Below the pieces are notes generated by a model that was not told the origin of the DNA, did no database searches, and saw nothing but the letters and a program-made list of their open reading frames with translations. From UBA1351 sp963677885 (GTDB lineage: Bacteria > Bacillota > Clostridia > Lachnospirales > Vallitaleaceae): 64,000 nucleotides of DNA. Numbering within the stretch: position 1 is the stretch's first letter; every line of letters begins with the position of its first letter. This document shows positions 42,512 through 50,881 of this stretch, piece after piece. The stretch spans positions 4,216,001 through 4,280,000 of the forward strand of contig OY782500.1 in the NCBI GenBank assembly GCA_963677885.1, in the 5' to 3' direction. The position numbers were made by a program, and so were the translations under genes.

Positions 42512-42736
42512 GAGGACTGCGAGAGTGCTTGCACTCTCATAGGACGAATGTCGCGAACCGGATTGCGAAGCAAGACGGGTGAAACGCGAGAGGACTGCGA
42601 GAGTGTTTACACTCTCATAGGACGAATGTCGCGAACCGGATTGCGAAGCAAGACGGGTGAAACGCGAGAGGACTGCGAGAGTGTTTACACTCTCATAGGA
42701 CGAATGTCGCGAACCGGATTGCGAAGCAAGACGGGT
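42512..42736. repeat. Three tandem copies of a 78-bp structured unit
   Basis: Copies begin at 42512, 42590 and 42668; the third is cut short near 42736. Each unit begins GAGGACTGC and holds two foldable parts. The first is a hairpin with 8-bp arms: GAGAGTGC/GCACTCTC in copy 1 and GAGAGTGT/ACACTCTC in copies 2 and 3, a paired change that keeps the stem. The second is a nested stem TCGCG...ACC...TTGC-GAA-GCAA...GGT...CGCGA. Otherwise the copies are identical, so expansion is recent. A leftover CGCGA at 42502-42506 suggests an earlier copy. Confidence 0.88.
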
Positions 42737-42769
42737 TGAACATATGAGCAAAAACTGAACAAATGTTCA
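42737..42769. promoter_or_regulatory. Distal operators of the EIIA promoter
   Basis: TGAACAAATGTTCA (42756-42769) is a perfect inverted repeat apart from its central AA. A degenerate copy TGAACATATGAGCA (42737-42750) lies 19 bp upstream, about two helical turns, starting where the tandem repeats end. Confidence 0.7.
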
Positions 42770-42784
42770 AAATAGTAGAATTTA

Positions 42785-42813
42785 TTGACAAGTGTTCACA
42801 CTCGTATTACCAT
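42785..42813 (+). promoter_or_regulatory. EIIA-operon promoter with overlapping proximal operator
   Basis: TTGACA (42785-42790), 17-nt spacer, TACCAT (42808-42813). The -35 is part of TTGACAAGTGTTCA (42785-42798), a degenerate operator centred 29 bp from the distal site, the same spacing as at the ulaA promoter. Confidence 0.7.
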
Positions 42814-42858
42814 TAATTTAAGAGTTAATGACATGTCTCAAAGATAGTGAGGAAAAAG

Positions 42859-43305
42859 ATGATTAAAGATTTTGTGTTAACCGAAGATTACATCCAGTTT
42901 TTTGATAAAGTAGATACTTGGGAAGAAGCTGTTCGACTGTCAGCTGATCCACTCCTAAAAGGTGGCGAGATTCAACAATCCTATATTGATGGTATGATTG
43001 AGTCTGTTAAAGAGCATGGGCCTTACATCGTCATAGCACCGAATATTGCATTGCCTCATGCGAGGCCGGAAACCGGATCTCTAAAAATTGGTTATTCATT
43101 TATGCTTCTGAATGAACCGGTATCTTTTGCTGAAGATGGAAGTGCGGATGCAAGAATGTTCATTGCCCTCTCCTGTGTGGATCCGGAAACCCACTTGGAA
43201 ATGCTTCAGGAAATTGTCATGATACTATCTGATCAGGATAAACACGATGCCCTTTTTGGAGCAAAGACCAAAGATGAAGTCTTAGAGCTGTTGAATGGAA
43301 ATTAG
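42859..43305 (+). CDS. ulaC: PTS EIIA component, ascorbate/mannitol-fructose family (UlaC-like)
   Basis: 148 residues, cytoplasmic PTS EIIA type 2 domain. The phospho-accepting histidine is His67 in NIALPHARP. It receives phosphate from HPr and passes it to EIIB. The ATG at 42859 is favoured over the GTG at 42847, which would lie in the ribosome site. First gene of the transcript that also carries ulaG, ulaB, ulaE, ulaF, the regulator, ptsI and ptsH. Confidence 0.92.
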   Translation: MIKDFVLTEDYIQFFDKVDTWEEAVRLSADPLLKGGEIQQSYIDGMIESVKEHGPYIVIAPNIALPHARPETGSLKIGYSFMLLNEPVSFAEDGSADARMFIALSCVDPETHLEMLQEIVMILSDQDKHDALFGAKTKDEVLELLNGN

Positions 43306-43349
43306 ATTTATTTCGTAGATATACATGCTGTTAAAGGAAGGAAAACAAA

Positions 43350-44414
43350 ATGAGTAAAATAAATGAAATCACAAGAGAATCCTGGATTCTAAGTACATTT
43401 CCTGAATGGGGAAATTGGCTGAATGAAGAAATTGAAAGTACGAAAGTAGAACCTGGTACTTTCTCCATGTGGTGGCTGGGCTGTACCGGTATTTGGTTAA
43501 AATCTGAAGGAGGTACAAATCTTTGTGTTGACCTTTGGGTGAAATCCGGTAAAAGGGGCCATGGCAATGGCCTAATGAAGGACCAGCATCAACATCAGAG
43601 AATGATTGGTTGTAAGGAACTTCAACCCAACCTTCGAAATGTTCCAGTAGTCATTGATCCATTTATGATTAAGGAAATAGATGCTGTTTTAGCTACTCAT
43701 GATCATGGAGACCATATTGATGAACATGTAGCTGCAGCTGTTTGCCAAAATACAGATGCATCGGTCAAGTTTATCGGACCTAAAGCCTGTACCAATCTGT
43801 GGAGACAGTGGGGAGTTCCGGAAGAGCGCTTAGTAACAATGGTTCCTGGTCAAAGTGTAACCATTAAAGATATTGAAATTGTGGCTTTGGAATCTTTTGA
43901 CAGAACAGAGCTGGTAACAGCACCGGCAGGTCAAACCTTAAAAGGCAAGATGCCACAGGAAATGGATGATCTAGCCCTTAATTATCTCTTTAAGACACCG
44001 GGTGGTAATCTTTACCACAGTGGTGACAGCCATTATTCCAACTGGTTTGCCAAGCATGGTAACGACTATGAGATTGATGTTGCTCTCGGATCTTTTGGAG
44101 AAAATCCTAGAGGTATGACAGATAAGCTAACTGCAGAAGGAATTCTACGTATGGCTGAATGCCTTAATACCCAGGTTGTCATTCCAATTCATCATGATAT
44201 TTGGACTAATTTTATGGCAGATCCACAGGATATTATGGTTATGTGGAATCGTAAGAAGGACCGTTTGAAATACAAGTTTAAACCATACATCTGGCAAGTT
44301 GGAGGTAAGTTCACCTGGCCGGAGAATAAGGATGATCTGGAGTTTATGTACGACAGAGGCTTCCATGATGCATTTGCCATGGAACCGGACCTTCCTTTTA
44401 AATCATTACTCTAG
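43350..44414 (+). CDS. ulaG: L-ascorbate-6-phosphate lactonase
   Basis: 354 residues. A metallo-beta-lactamase fold enzyme that opens the lactone ring of ascorbate 6-phosphate to 3-keto-L-gulonate 6-phosphate. The metal motif is ATHDHGDHIDEH; further ligands are in YHSGDSHYSNW and VVIPIHHDIW. N-terminal GTFSMWWLGCTGIWLKSEGG is typical of UlaG. Length matches the Escherichia coli enzyme. Confidence 0.95.
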   Translation: MSKINEITRESWILSTFPEWGNWLNEEIESTKVEPGTFSMWWLGCTGIWLKSEGGTNLCVDLWVKSGKRGHGNGLMKDQHQHQRMIGCKELQPNLRNVPVVIDPFMIKEIDAVLATHDHGDHIDEHVAAAVCQNTDASVKFIGPKACTNLWRQWGVPEERLVTMVPGQSVTIKDIEIVALESFDRTELVTAPAGQTLKGKMPQEMDDLALNYLFKTPGGNLYHSGDSHYSNWFAKHGNDYEIDVALGSFGENPRGMTDKLTAEGILRMAECLNTQVVIPIHHDIWTNFMADPQDIMVMWNRKKDRLKYKFKPYIWQVGGKFTWPENKDDLEFMYDRGFHDAFAMEPDLPFKSLL

Positions 44415-44453
44415 AGGTAATTGGTCCCTTAAAGGCCATATAAGTAGTATAAT

Positions 44454-44489
44454 AAGCTTATAGCATATTGACTCTTATGCTGTAAGCTT
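44454..44489 (+). other. Intercistronic hairpin between ulaG and ulaB
   Basis: AAGCTTATAGCATA (44454-44467) pairs with TATGCTGTAAGCTT (44476-44489) with one mismatch and an 8-nt loop. There is no strong T tract, so it looks more like an mRNA-processing or stability element than a terminator. Confidence 0.6.
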
Positions 44490-44544
44490 TCTAATTTCAA
44501 ATAGTCAGGTTAACTGACAAAATAAAATGTATTGGAGGAATACA

Positions 44545-44823
44545 ATGTTAAAAGTATTAGCTGCATGTGGAAATGGAATGGGTTCCAGTTTGATTATCAA
44601 AATGAAAATTGAGAAAGTATTAAAGGATATGGGCATTGAATGTGAAGTGCATCATGCCAGTGTTGGCCAGGCAAAATCTGATGCCAGAAACTTTGACCTG
44701 GTTCTTGTATCCCAGGTTTTTGAAAAAGAGTTTGCAGGCGCCGGCAATGCAAAAGTAGTAGGTCTCCTTAACCTCTTGTCAGAAGATGAAATCAGAACAA
44801 AAGTAGAACAGGCATTAGCATAA
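44545..44823 (+). CDS. ulaB: PTS ascorbate-specific EIIB component
   Basis: 92 residues. The phosphocysteine is Cys8 in VLAACGNGMGSS, the P-loop-like signature of SgaB/UlaB proteins. The protein phosphorylates ascorbate during transport by UlaA. The ATG at 44545 follows TTGGAGGAATACA; an upstream in-frame ATG at 44527 has no ribosome site. Confidence 0.95.
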   Translation: MLKVLAACGNGMGSSLIIKMKIEKVLKDMGIECEVHHASVGQAKSDARNFDLVLVSQVFEKEFAGAGNAKVVGLLNLLSEDEIRTKVEQALA

Positions 44824-44850
44824 GTTGGAAAGCTTATTATTGGAGTTAAT

Positions 44851-45714
44851 ATGTATACATTAAAGGATAATCCTATTGGGATATATGAAAAAGCCATTCC
44901 TAACCGTTACGATTGGGCGACGAAAATTCAGATTGCCAAATCAGCTGGATTTGACTTCATTGAGATGTCAGTGGATGAGTCCGATGAACGCCTATATCGC
45001 CTGGATTGGAGTGACAGTAAAAGAAAGTATATACGAAGACTTTTGGATGAAAATTCCTTCTACATTAATTCAATCTGCTTAAGCGGCCATCGAAAATACC
45101 CTTTTGGGTCTAAGGATCCGACTAAAAGGAAGATGGCATATGAGTTAATGGATAAGGCAATTATTCTGGCCAAAGATCTGGGTGTAAGAAATATTCAGTT
45201 GGCAGGCTATGATGTTTATTATGAAGACAGTGATGACGAAACTGTGGAAAGATTTTTAGAAGGCCTCAAGTATGCAGTCAGAAAGGCCTCCAGCGCAGGT
45301 GTTATGCTGTCTATCGAAATTATGGACACTGAATTTATGGGTACCATATCCAGATGTTTAAGATTCATTGAAGCCATTAAGTCACCCTGGCTAAAAATCT
45401 ATCCGGATTTTGGTAATCTCAGTCAATGGACAGATAAGCCAGAGGATGAAATCGCTCTTGGTATTGATCATATTGTTGGGATTCATTTAAAGGATACCAA
45501 GCCTGGTGTCTTTAAGTGCGTTCCCTTTGGTCAGGGAACCGTTGATTTTGTTAAGTTGTTCTCGAAAATGGATGAACTTAAATTTCAGGGACCCTTTCTT
45601 ATAGAAATGTGGGCGGATAATTCCAAATATCAAACAATTGAAGAATCTATTCATGAGATTGAAGAGGCAAAAGCATGGCTCTTTAGTAAGGCAGGTGGCA
45701 GATTTGATCAGTGA
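44851..45714 (+). CDS. ulaE: L-xylulose/L-ribulose-5-phosphate 3-epimerase
   Basis: 287 residues, TIM-barrel sugar phosphate epimerase that converts L-xylulose 5-phosphate to L-ribulose 5-phosphate. The UlaE/SgaU signature starts at the N-terminus (DNPIGIYEKAIPNRYDW) and continues with GFDFIEMSVDESDERL, SICLSGHRKYPFGS, LSIEIMDTEFMG and KIYPDFGNLSQW; the last two supply Glu and Asp metal ligands. Overlaps ulaF by 11 nt. Confidence 0.95.
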   Translation: MYTLKDNPIGIYEKAIPNRYDWATKIQIAKSAGFDFIEMSVDESDERLYRLDWSDSKRKYIRRLLDENSFYINSICLSGHRKYPFGSKDPTKRKMAYELMDKAIILAKDLGVRNIQLAGYDVYYEDSDDETVERFLEGLKYAVRKASSAGVMLSIEIMDTEFMGTISRCLRFIEAIKSPWLKIYPDFGNLSQWTDKPEDEIALGIDHIVGIHLKDTKPGVFKCVPFGQGTVDFVKLFSKMDELKFQGPFLIEMWADNSKYQTIEESIHEIEEAKAWLFSKAGGRFDQ

Positions 45715-46411
45715 GCGAGTACAAGCAATAAAAGAAGAGGTTTTTAAAGCCAACCTGGAATTGGTCAAACAAAACCTGGTAATCTATACCTGGGGGAATG
45801 TATCAGCTATTGACAGGGAATCAGGGCTTGTAGTTATAAAACCAAGTGGAGTCGATTATGATCTCATGACCCTAGAAGATATGGTGGTTCTTGATTTAGA
45901 CGGAAATATAATAGAAGGTAAATATAAACCTTCATCAGATACACCAACACACTTGGCGTTATATAGGGAATATGATAACATAGGAAGTGTAGTGCATACC
46001 CATTCAGAGTGGGCGACGTCTTGGGCCCAGGCAGGTAGAGAAATTCCGGTTTATGGAACAACTCACTCCGATTATTTTTACGGACCAATCCTGTGTACAA
46101 GAACGCTTACCCAGGAAGAAGTGGCAGTGGACTACGAACTTAATACAGGCTTGGTAATGATTGAGACATTAAAAGAAAAGCAAAAAGACCCGAGTCATAT
46201 TCCCGGAATGATTATATGTAATCATGGTCCGTTTAGTTGGGGAAAGTCGGCCACAGATGCAGTTCATAATGCAAAAGTTATGGAAGAAGTAGCAAAAATG
46301 GCCTTTAGGACAGAGGTACTTAATCCTGGAATACAACCGGTCAGCAACTATATTTTGGACAAGCATTATCTTCGTAAACATGGGGCTAATGCCTATTATG
46401 GACAAAATTAA
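45704..46411 (+). CDS. ulaF: L-ribulose-5-phosphate 4-epimerase
   Basis: 235 residues, class II aldolase fold. Converts L-ribulose 5-phosphate to D-xylulose 5-phosphate, the exit to the pentose phosphate pathway. Motifs: YTWGNVSAID, KPSGVDYD, SSDTPTHLALY, the zinc histidines in VVHTHSEWATSWA and a later CNHGPFSWG. The start is taken as TTG at 45704, which has AGGTGG 5 nt upstream and gives MISERVQAIKEEV as in AraD/UlaF. No ATG fits: the frame continues upstream into ulaE only as a shadow. Confidence 0.9.
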   Translation: MISERVQAIKEEVFKANLELVKQNLVIYTWGNVSAIDRESGLVVIKPSGVDYDLMTLEDMVVLDLDGNIIEGKYKPSSDTPTHLALYREYDNIGSVVHTHSEWATSWAQAGREIPVYGTTHSDYFYGPILCTRTLTQEEVAVDYELNTGLVMIETLKEKQKDPSHIPGMIICNHGPFSWGKSATDAVHNAKVMEEVAKMAFRTEVLNPGIQPVSNYILDKHYLRKHGANAYYGQN

Positions 46412-46440
46412 CCAGATGGCAGAGGAGAAGAGGTGATCTT

Positions 46441-47397
46441 ATGGTTGATAAGGAAGAACAGCAACTGATTATTGATGCATCAGTGCTTTATTATTTGGAG
46501 GGGAAAACCCAGAGCCAAATAGCAAAAGAATTATATTTATCCAGACCTAAGGTCTCAAGATTGCTAAAAAAAGCCAGAGAACTACAGATTGTGGATATCA
46601 CGATCAATTATCAGAATGATGAGATAGAAAGACTTCAAGGTGAAGTAAGAAGGCAATTCAACGTTCCCAATGTCATCGTATCAAAAACACTGACTGATGA
46701 AGCAGAAACCTTAAGAGAAGTAGGAAAAGCAGCAGCAAAAGAGCTGGCCATGTATTTACGTGATGATATGACCCTTGGCATTTCATGGGGAAAACATGTC
46801 AGGATGGCAGCTTCTTATTTAAAGGAACATGAATATCACAATATGCAGATCGTCGAATTATTTGGAGCTATCTCTTATGATATGAATCAAAATGACATGC
46901 TCAGCATTGGACGGACCATATCCAGTAAGTTAAACGGACGTCTTTATCCCTTACCTTCACCCATCTATATTAATGATGAAGGTGCAAGAAAGGCTATTAT
47001 GGAGACGCCTCTTATTAAGAACACCTTAAGGAAGATTAACGAATGTGACTTGATTCTCTCCGGTATAGGAGCTATTGACAGTGAGTCAATGCAGACCTTA
47101 TGGGATTCCTATGTGGAGACAGATATGAAGGATCAGATTATTTCAGGTGGTGGTGTCGGCTTCCTACTGGCCCATTTCTTTGACCGTCAAGGTGAGTTCT
47201 TAGATATTCATGCCAATGAATGTGTCGTCGGTATTGAGACCGAGACCATTCGAACCAAGCGTATTTTTGCTATTGCTTCCGGCAGGGAGAAGGCAAAAGC
47301 GATTTATGCTGCCCTTAAAGGTGGATTGGTTAATACCATCGTTTCCGATGAAGAAACCCTTCAGACAGTGATGAAAATGGCTAGAAAAGGTGTATAG
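46441..47397 (+). CDS. SorC/DeoR-type sugar-binding transcriptional regulator
   Basis: 318 residues. An N-terminal HTH (about 10-55, EGKTQSQIAKELYLSRPKVSRLL) joins a C-terminal phosphosugar-binding domain of the SorC/CggR kind, with LGISWGKHVRMAASYL, GAIDSESMQTLWDSY and the late ASGREKAKAIYAALKGG motif. It likely controls the ascorbate cluster through the TGAACA-type palindromes and senses a phosphorylated intermediate. Escherichia coli UlaR belongs to a different (DeoR) family, so this is a replacement regulator. Confidence 0.93.
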   Translation: MVDKEEQQLIIDASVLYYLEGKTQSQIAKELYLSRPKVSRLLKKARELQIVDITINYQNDEIERLQGEVRRQFNVPNVIVSKTLTDEAETLREVGKAAAKELAMYLRDDMTLGISWGKHVRMAASYLKEHEYHNMQIVELFGAISYDMNQNDMLSIGRTISSKLNGRLYPLPSPIYINDEGARKAIMETPLIKNTLRKINECDLILSGIGAIDSESMQTLWDSYVETDMKDQIISGGGVGFLLAHFFDRQGEFLDIHANECVVGIETETIRTKRIFAIASGREKAKAIYAALKGGLVNTIVSDEETLQTVMKMARKGV

Positions 47398-47410
47398 GAA
47401 GGAGCGTATG

Positions 47411-49126
47411 ATGTTAAAAGGTATAGGTGCCAGTGATGGCATACGAATTGGGAAGGTTTACAAGTACAACCAGGTACATTTGGTAATCGAAAAAAAAGCT
47501 GTAGAGGACACCGATGAGGAAGTGGCAAAATTTCAAGGAGCCCTTCTAAAAAGCGAGGTGGAGTTATCGGCTATTCAGGAGAAAACCTTAAAATCTGCCG
47601 GTGAGGAAACAGCAGCTATTTTTGGCGCCCATATAGAAATTGTCAATGATCCGGAACTTTCAGGAGCTGTTGAAGCCAAGATTCTTGAAGAACATGTGAA
47701 TGCAGATTTTGCCCTTAAAGAAGTTGCAGATACCTTTATTGCTATGTTTGAATCCATGGACAATGAGTATTTTAGAGAAAGAGCGGCAGATATTAAGGAT
47801 GTAACTAAACGTATATTGGTTCATATCCAGGGGCTTACCATGTCTTCCCTGGCAGAAATAAACGAAGAAGTTATTGTTGTAGCCAAGGATTTGACGCCAT
47901 CTGATACAGCTCAGTTAGATAAAAAACTGGTTAAAGGCTTTGTAACTGATATTGGTGGCCGGACCAGCCATTCGGCTATTATGGCCAGAACTTTGGAGAT
48001 TCCGGCTGTCGTAGGAACAAAAAAAGGTTTTGAAACCTTGAAAGATGGTGACCGGATTATTATTAACGGATCTACCGGTGAGGTTGTCATTAATCCATCA
48101 GACCGGGAGGTCAGTGAATACCAGGAAAAAATCAAGGCTTATGAAGAAATGAAAGCCTTATGGGCCCAGTACAAGGACAAAAACAGTCTCACAAAAGATG
48201 GTAAACACATTGAGATTGGTGCCAATATCGGTAATCCGGAAGACTTGACCGGTGTTATCGACCATGGCGGCGAGTGTATTGGTCTTTATAGAACAGAATT
48301 CTTATATATGGGTAAATCTGATTACCCTAATGAAGAGGAGCAATTTGCAGCCTACAAGGCAGTCCTTGAAGGTATGAAGGGTAAGCCGGTTGTGGTAAGA
48401 ACTTTGGATATTGGCGGCGATAAAGAGCTTAGCTATTTGGAGATGGAACATGAACTGAATCCATTCCTTGGCAACAGAGCCTTAAGACTTTGTCTCAATA
48501 TGCCAGATGTCTTTAGAACGCAGCTTAGGGCCCTCCTTCGAGCAAGTGTTTATGGGGACCTTCATATTATGTTCCCTATGATTGCAACGGTGGATGAGCT
48601 TCGGACTGCCAAAAGCTTTTTGGAAGAGGCAAGGAAAGACTTGGTGGCTGAAGGTATTGGGGTCAGTGACTCCATCAAGGTAGGAATCATGATTGAAATA
48701 CCTGCAGCTGCTATTGCATCAGACATTCTGGCTAAAGAAGTTGACTTCTTCTCTATAGGAACCAACGATTTGATACAGTATACCTTTGCAGCAGACCGTA
48801 TGAATGAAAAGGTCTCCTACTTATATCAGCCTTTTAATCCATCCTTGCTTAGACTTATTGGAATGGTTATTGAAAATGCCCATAAAGAAGGCAAATGGGT
48901 AGGAATGTGTGGCGAGATGGCAGGAGAAATTAAGGCGCTTCCCCTTCTTATAGGGCTAGGTCTTGATGAATATTCCATGAGTGCCTCAGGTATACTTCGT
49001 GCCAGATATACGGCAGCTAAAATTGATGCCGGCGAGGCAAAAGCCCTTGCCAAAGAAGCGCTGACTAAAGCCAACCAGGAAGAGATTCTTGAATTGGTGG
49101 ACAGATTTTTAGATCAACTTTCATAA
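47411..49126 (+). CDS. ptsI: PTS enzyme I (phosphoenolpyruvate-protein phosphotransferase)
   Basis: 571 residues, full length. The active-site His187 is in TDIGGRTSHSAIMARTLEIP. The PEP-binding domain contains GLYRTEFLYM, VVRTLDIGGDKELSY, GTNDLIQYTFAADR and the catalytic cysteine in WVGMCGEMAGE. It transfers phosphate from PEP to HPr. GGAAGGAG precedes a tandem ATGATG; the second (47411) has the better spacing. Placement inside a sugar-specific operon, 13 bp after the regulator, is unusual since ptsHI is generally a separate housekeeping unit. Confidence 0.97.
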   Translation: MLKGIGASDGIRIGKVYKYNQVHLVIEKKAVEDTDEEVAKFQGALLKSEVELSAIQEKTLKSAGEETAAIFGAHIEIVNDPELSGAVEAKILEEHVNADFALKEVADTFIAMFESMDNEYFRERAADIKDVTKRILVHIQGLTMSSLAEINEEVIVVAKDLTPSDTAQLDKKLVKGFVTDIGGRTSHSAIMARTLEIPAVVGTKKGFETLKDGDRIIINGSTGEVVINPSDREVSEYQEKIKAYEEMKALWAQYKDKNSLTKDGKHIEIGANIGNPEDLTGVIDHGGECIGLYRTEFLYMGKSDYPNEEEQFAAYKAVLEGMKGKPVVVRTLDIGGDKELSYLEMEHELNPFLGNRALRLCLNMPDVFRTQLRALLRASVYGDLHIMFPMIATVDELRTAKSFLEEARKDLVAEGIGVSDSIKVGIMIEIPAAAIASDILAKEVDFFSIGTNDLIQYTFAADRMNEKVSYLYQPFNPSLLRLIGMVIENAHKEGKWVGMCGEMAGEIKALPLLIGLGLDEYSMSASGILRARYTAAKIDAGEAKALAKEALTKANQEEILELVDRFLDQLS

Positions 49127-49183
49127 GCAAGTCTCTAACTAGAGATAAGTATTATATTAATCGTTATAACGGGAGGATTTACC

Positions 49184-49444
49184 ATGGCAAGACAAACCGT
49201 CGATGTAACCAACTCTACAGGACTGCACGCCAGGCCAGCATCAGAATTCACTAAATTGGCAACAGGTATGAAGTGTGATGTTTATCTTGAGAAAGAAGGA
49301 AAAAAAGTTAATGCAAAAAGCATTCTTGGCGTCCTTTCCCTGGCCATCGGAAAGGGTAATCAAGTAGATATCATCACTGAAGGTGAGGATGAAGAAGAAG
49401 GGCTGTTGAAGTTGGTTGATTTTGTTAATAGCCTGGATGACTAA
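49184..49444 (+). CDS. ptsH: Phosphocarrier protein HPr
   Basis: 86 residues. His15 in STGLHARPASEF is the site phosphorylated by enzyme I, and Ser46 in VNAKSILGVLSLAIGKG is the regulatory HPr-kinase site, so both metabolic and CcpA-corepressor functions are retained. It lies 57 bp after ptsI, with GGGAGG before its ATG, and ends the cluster ahead of a terminator. Confidence 0.97.
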   Translation: MARQTVDVTNSTGLHARPASEFTKLATGMKCDVYLEKEGKKVNAKSILGVLSLAIGKGNQVDIITEGEDEEEGLLKLVDFVNSLDD

Positions 49445-49498
49445 AACTAGATAATAACCCCAAATTATTAAATGTAGAAAATTAATCATCTAGAAATG

Positions 49499-49541
49499 AA
49501 GCAGTAACCAAAGTAGTTTGACTACGGAGGTTGCTGTTTTT
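49499..49541 (+). terminator. Intrinsic terminator after ptsH
   Basis: CAGTAACC (49502-49509) pairs with GGTTGCTG (49529-49536; one G-U), with an internal GTAG/CTAC hairpin in the loop and five T after. Confidence 0.75.
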
Positions 49542-49674
49542 ATTGTTTAGAAAACTTTTTTTTGTCAGGTGATAGTTCACCATGTAACCCGCTTATTATA
49601 ATAGAATTTGCCCACCCTTGTTGTAATATTGAAACAAGTATTATAAAATGTTTTTTACGGAGGTAAATAATGAA

Positions 49675-50607
49675 ATGAATAAAAAGAGACTCATTTACTA
49701 TATATTAAGCTTACCGGAGCGTTTTGTCAGGTCAACAGTATCCGGTGTCACCGGCGTAACATCGATTTTGACAGATTTGGCCTTGCCAAAAGCACTTAAA
49801 GAAACGGCTACCTATAGGGTTACCTTTGGTATGCTTCAGCAGTTTCTCATTGAGAAAGTTGCAGAAATTGAAATGGACCATAAAGATATAGAACTGGTTG
49901 ACAAGTATTTAGTCAGAAAGACAGCCGGTTCCATGATTGAAGGTATTGGACTTCTGAGTATTCAGTTCTCACCGGTATGGATGCTGGCAATCCTTAGTGA
50001 TTTCACAGGGGGTTCAGGAGCCTATCTTAAACGTTTGACAGAAGACCTCAAGAAAGAGGGGCTGATTCGACCGGATAGAAATTATGACAGCGCATTCGCC
50101 TTGTTGGATGGAATAAGAGTTATTGGAGACAAAGGGGTTCGAGCTATTGACACGCCTCCAATTTCAAAGGATGAACTTATTGCCTTTAAAAATGAGATGA
50201 AAGAAGCCTTTCAACATAATAATGAGGCGACCTACCAGCTATATAAGGATATGGAGAAAGTATATTCCAGAATGGAGAAGGCAAGCAGTGATGAAGATAT
50301 TTCCATGAAGAAATTATCTGGTGCCATGGCCTTGGATGCTATGAAACATTCTGCTGGAAAGAATCTGAATATATTAAAGTCTGGAAGTATGTCAAGTGGT
50401 AGGCTGCTCAGGGAACTTTTTATTGACTCATACAAGGAGTCTTTGGATCACTTGAATCATGTTGGTAAACGGGCCTATTTGATTAATCATTTAACACCGT
50501 TTATGAAGCAGGTGAAAAATCACTATAGTAAAGAGAAAGAATCTCTGACACAAAAGGTCCTTGGTTTTATCTTTGGTAAGGATAAAGGTGAGAGTAATCA
50601 TGAATGA
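49675..50607 (+). CDS. Conserved hypothetical protein
   Basis: 310 residues. N-terminal part reads MNKKRLIYYILSLPERFVRS and continues with TDLALPKALKETATYRVTFGMLQQFLIEKV. A mildly hydrophobic segment (about 90-115) could contact the membrane, and the second half is helical and basic. I recall similar proteins in actinobacteria and clostridia but no function. The start is chosen at ATG 49675; an upstream in-frame ATG (49648) lacks a ribosome site. GGAGG (49659-49663) is better spaced for an out-of-frame ATG-AAA-TGA at 49670 whose stop overlaps the chosen start. Confidence 0.75.
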   Translation: MNKKRLIYYILSLPERFVRSTVSGVTGVTSILTDLALPKALKETATYRVTFGMLQQFLIEKVAEIEMDHKDIELVDKYLVRKTAGSMIEGIGLLSIQFSPVWMLAILSDFTGGSGAYLKRLTEDLKKEGLIRPDRNYDSAFALLDGIRVIGDKGVRAIDTPPISKDELIAFKNEMKEAFQHNNEATYQLYKDMEKVYSRMEKASSDEDISMKKLSGAMALDAMKHSAGKNLNILKSGSMSSGRLLRELFIDSYKESLDHLNHVGKRAYLINHLTPFMKQVKNHYSKEKESLTQKVLGFIFGKDKGESNHE

Positions 50608-50866
50608 GAATCTTTGGATGGTCTATGCACTCATCAATGCTCTTGTGTTCCTTGTTTATGGTATAGATAAGCTAAAAGCCGTTAGAAACAGGTACAGAAT
50701 TCCTGAAAAAACCCTTGTCGGTCTTGGTCTCTTAGGTCCATTTGGCGGAGGCTTGGGGATGTTAGGCTTTCGTCATAAAATAAGAAAATGGAAGTTTAGG
50801 ATTTTCATTAGCTTAGGACTCATTCTTCATCTGACAGTCATTATATACATATTTAAACGAGTTTAG
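50600..50866 (+). CDS. DUF1294 family small membrane protein
   Basis: 88 residues with three hydrophobic helices. The DUF1294 core is seen as YGIDKLKAVRNRYRIPEKTL, then LLGPFGGGLGMLGFRHKIRKWKFRI. The ATG at 50600 overlaps the end of the previous gene by 8 nt. Function unknown in the whole family. Confidence 0.88.
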   Translation: MNENLWMVYALINALVFLVYGIDKLKAVRNRYRIPEKTLVGLGLLGPFGGGLGMLGFRHKIRKWKFRIFISLGLILHLTVIIYIFKRV

Positions 50867-50881
50867 GAGACCACATATTTA

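Noticed and set aside
42464..42751. Open frames on both strands encoding 26-residue repeats
   Set aside because: The 78-bp repeat length is a multiple of 3, so any frame without a stop stays open; no ribosome site, and the sequence is explained by nested hairpins.
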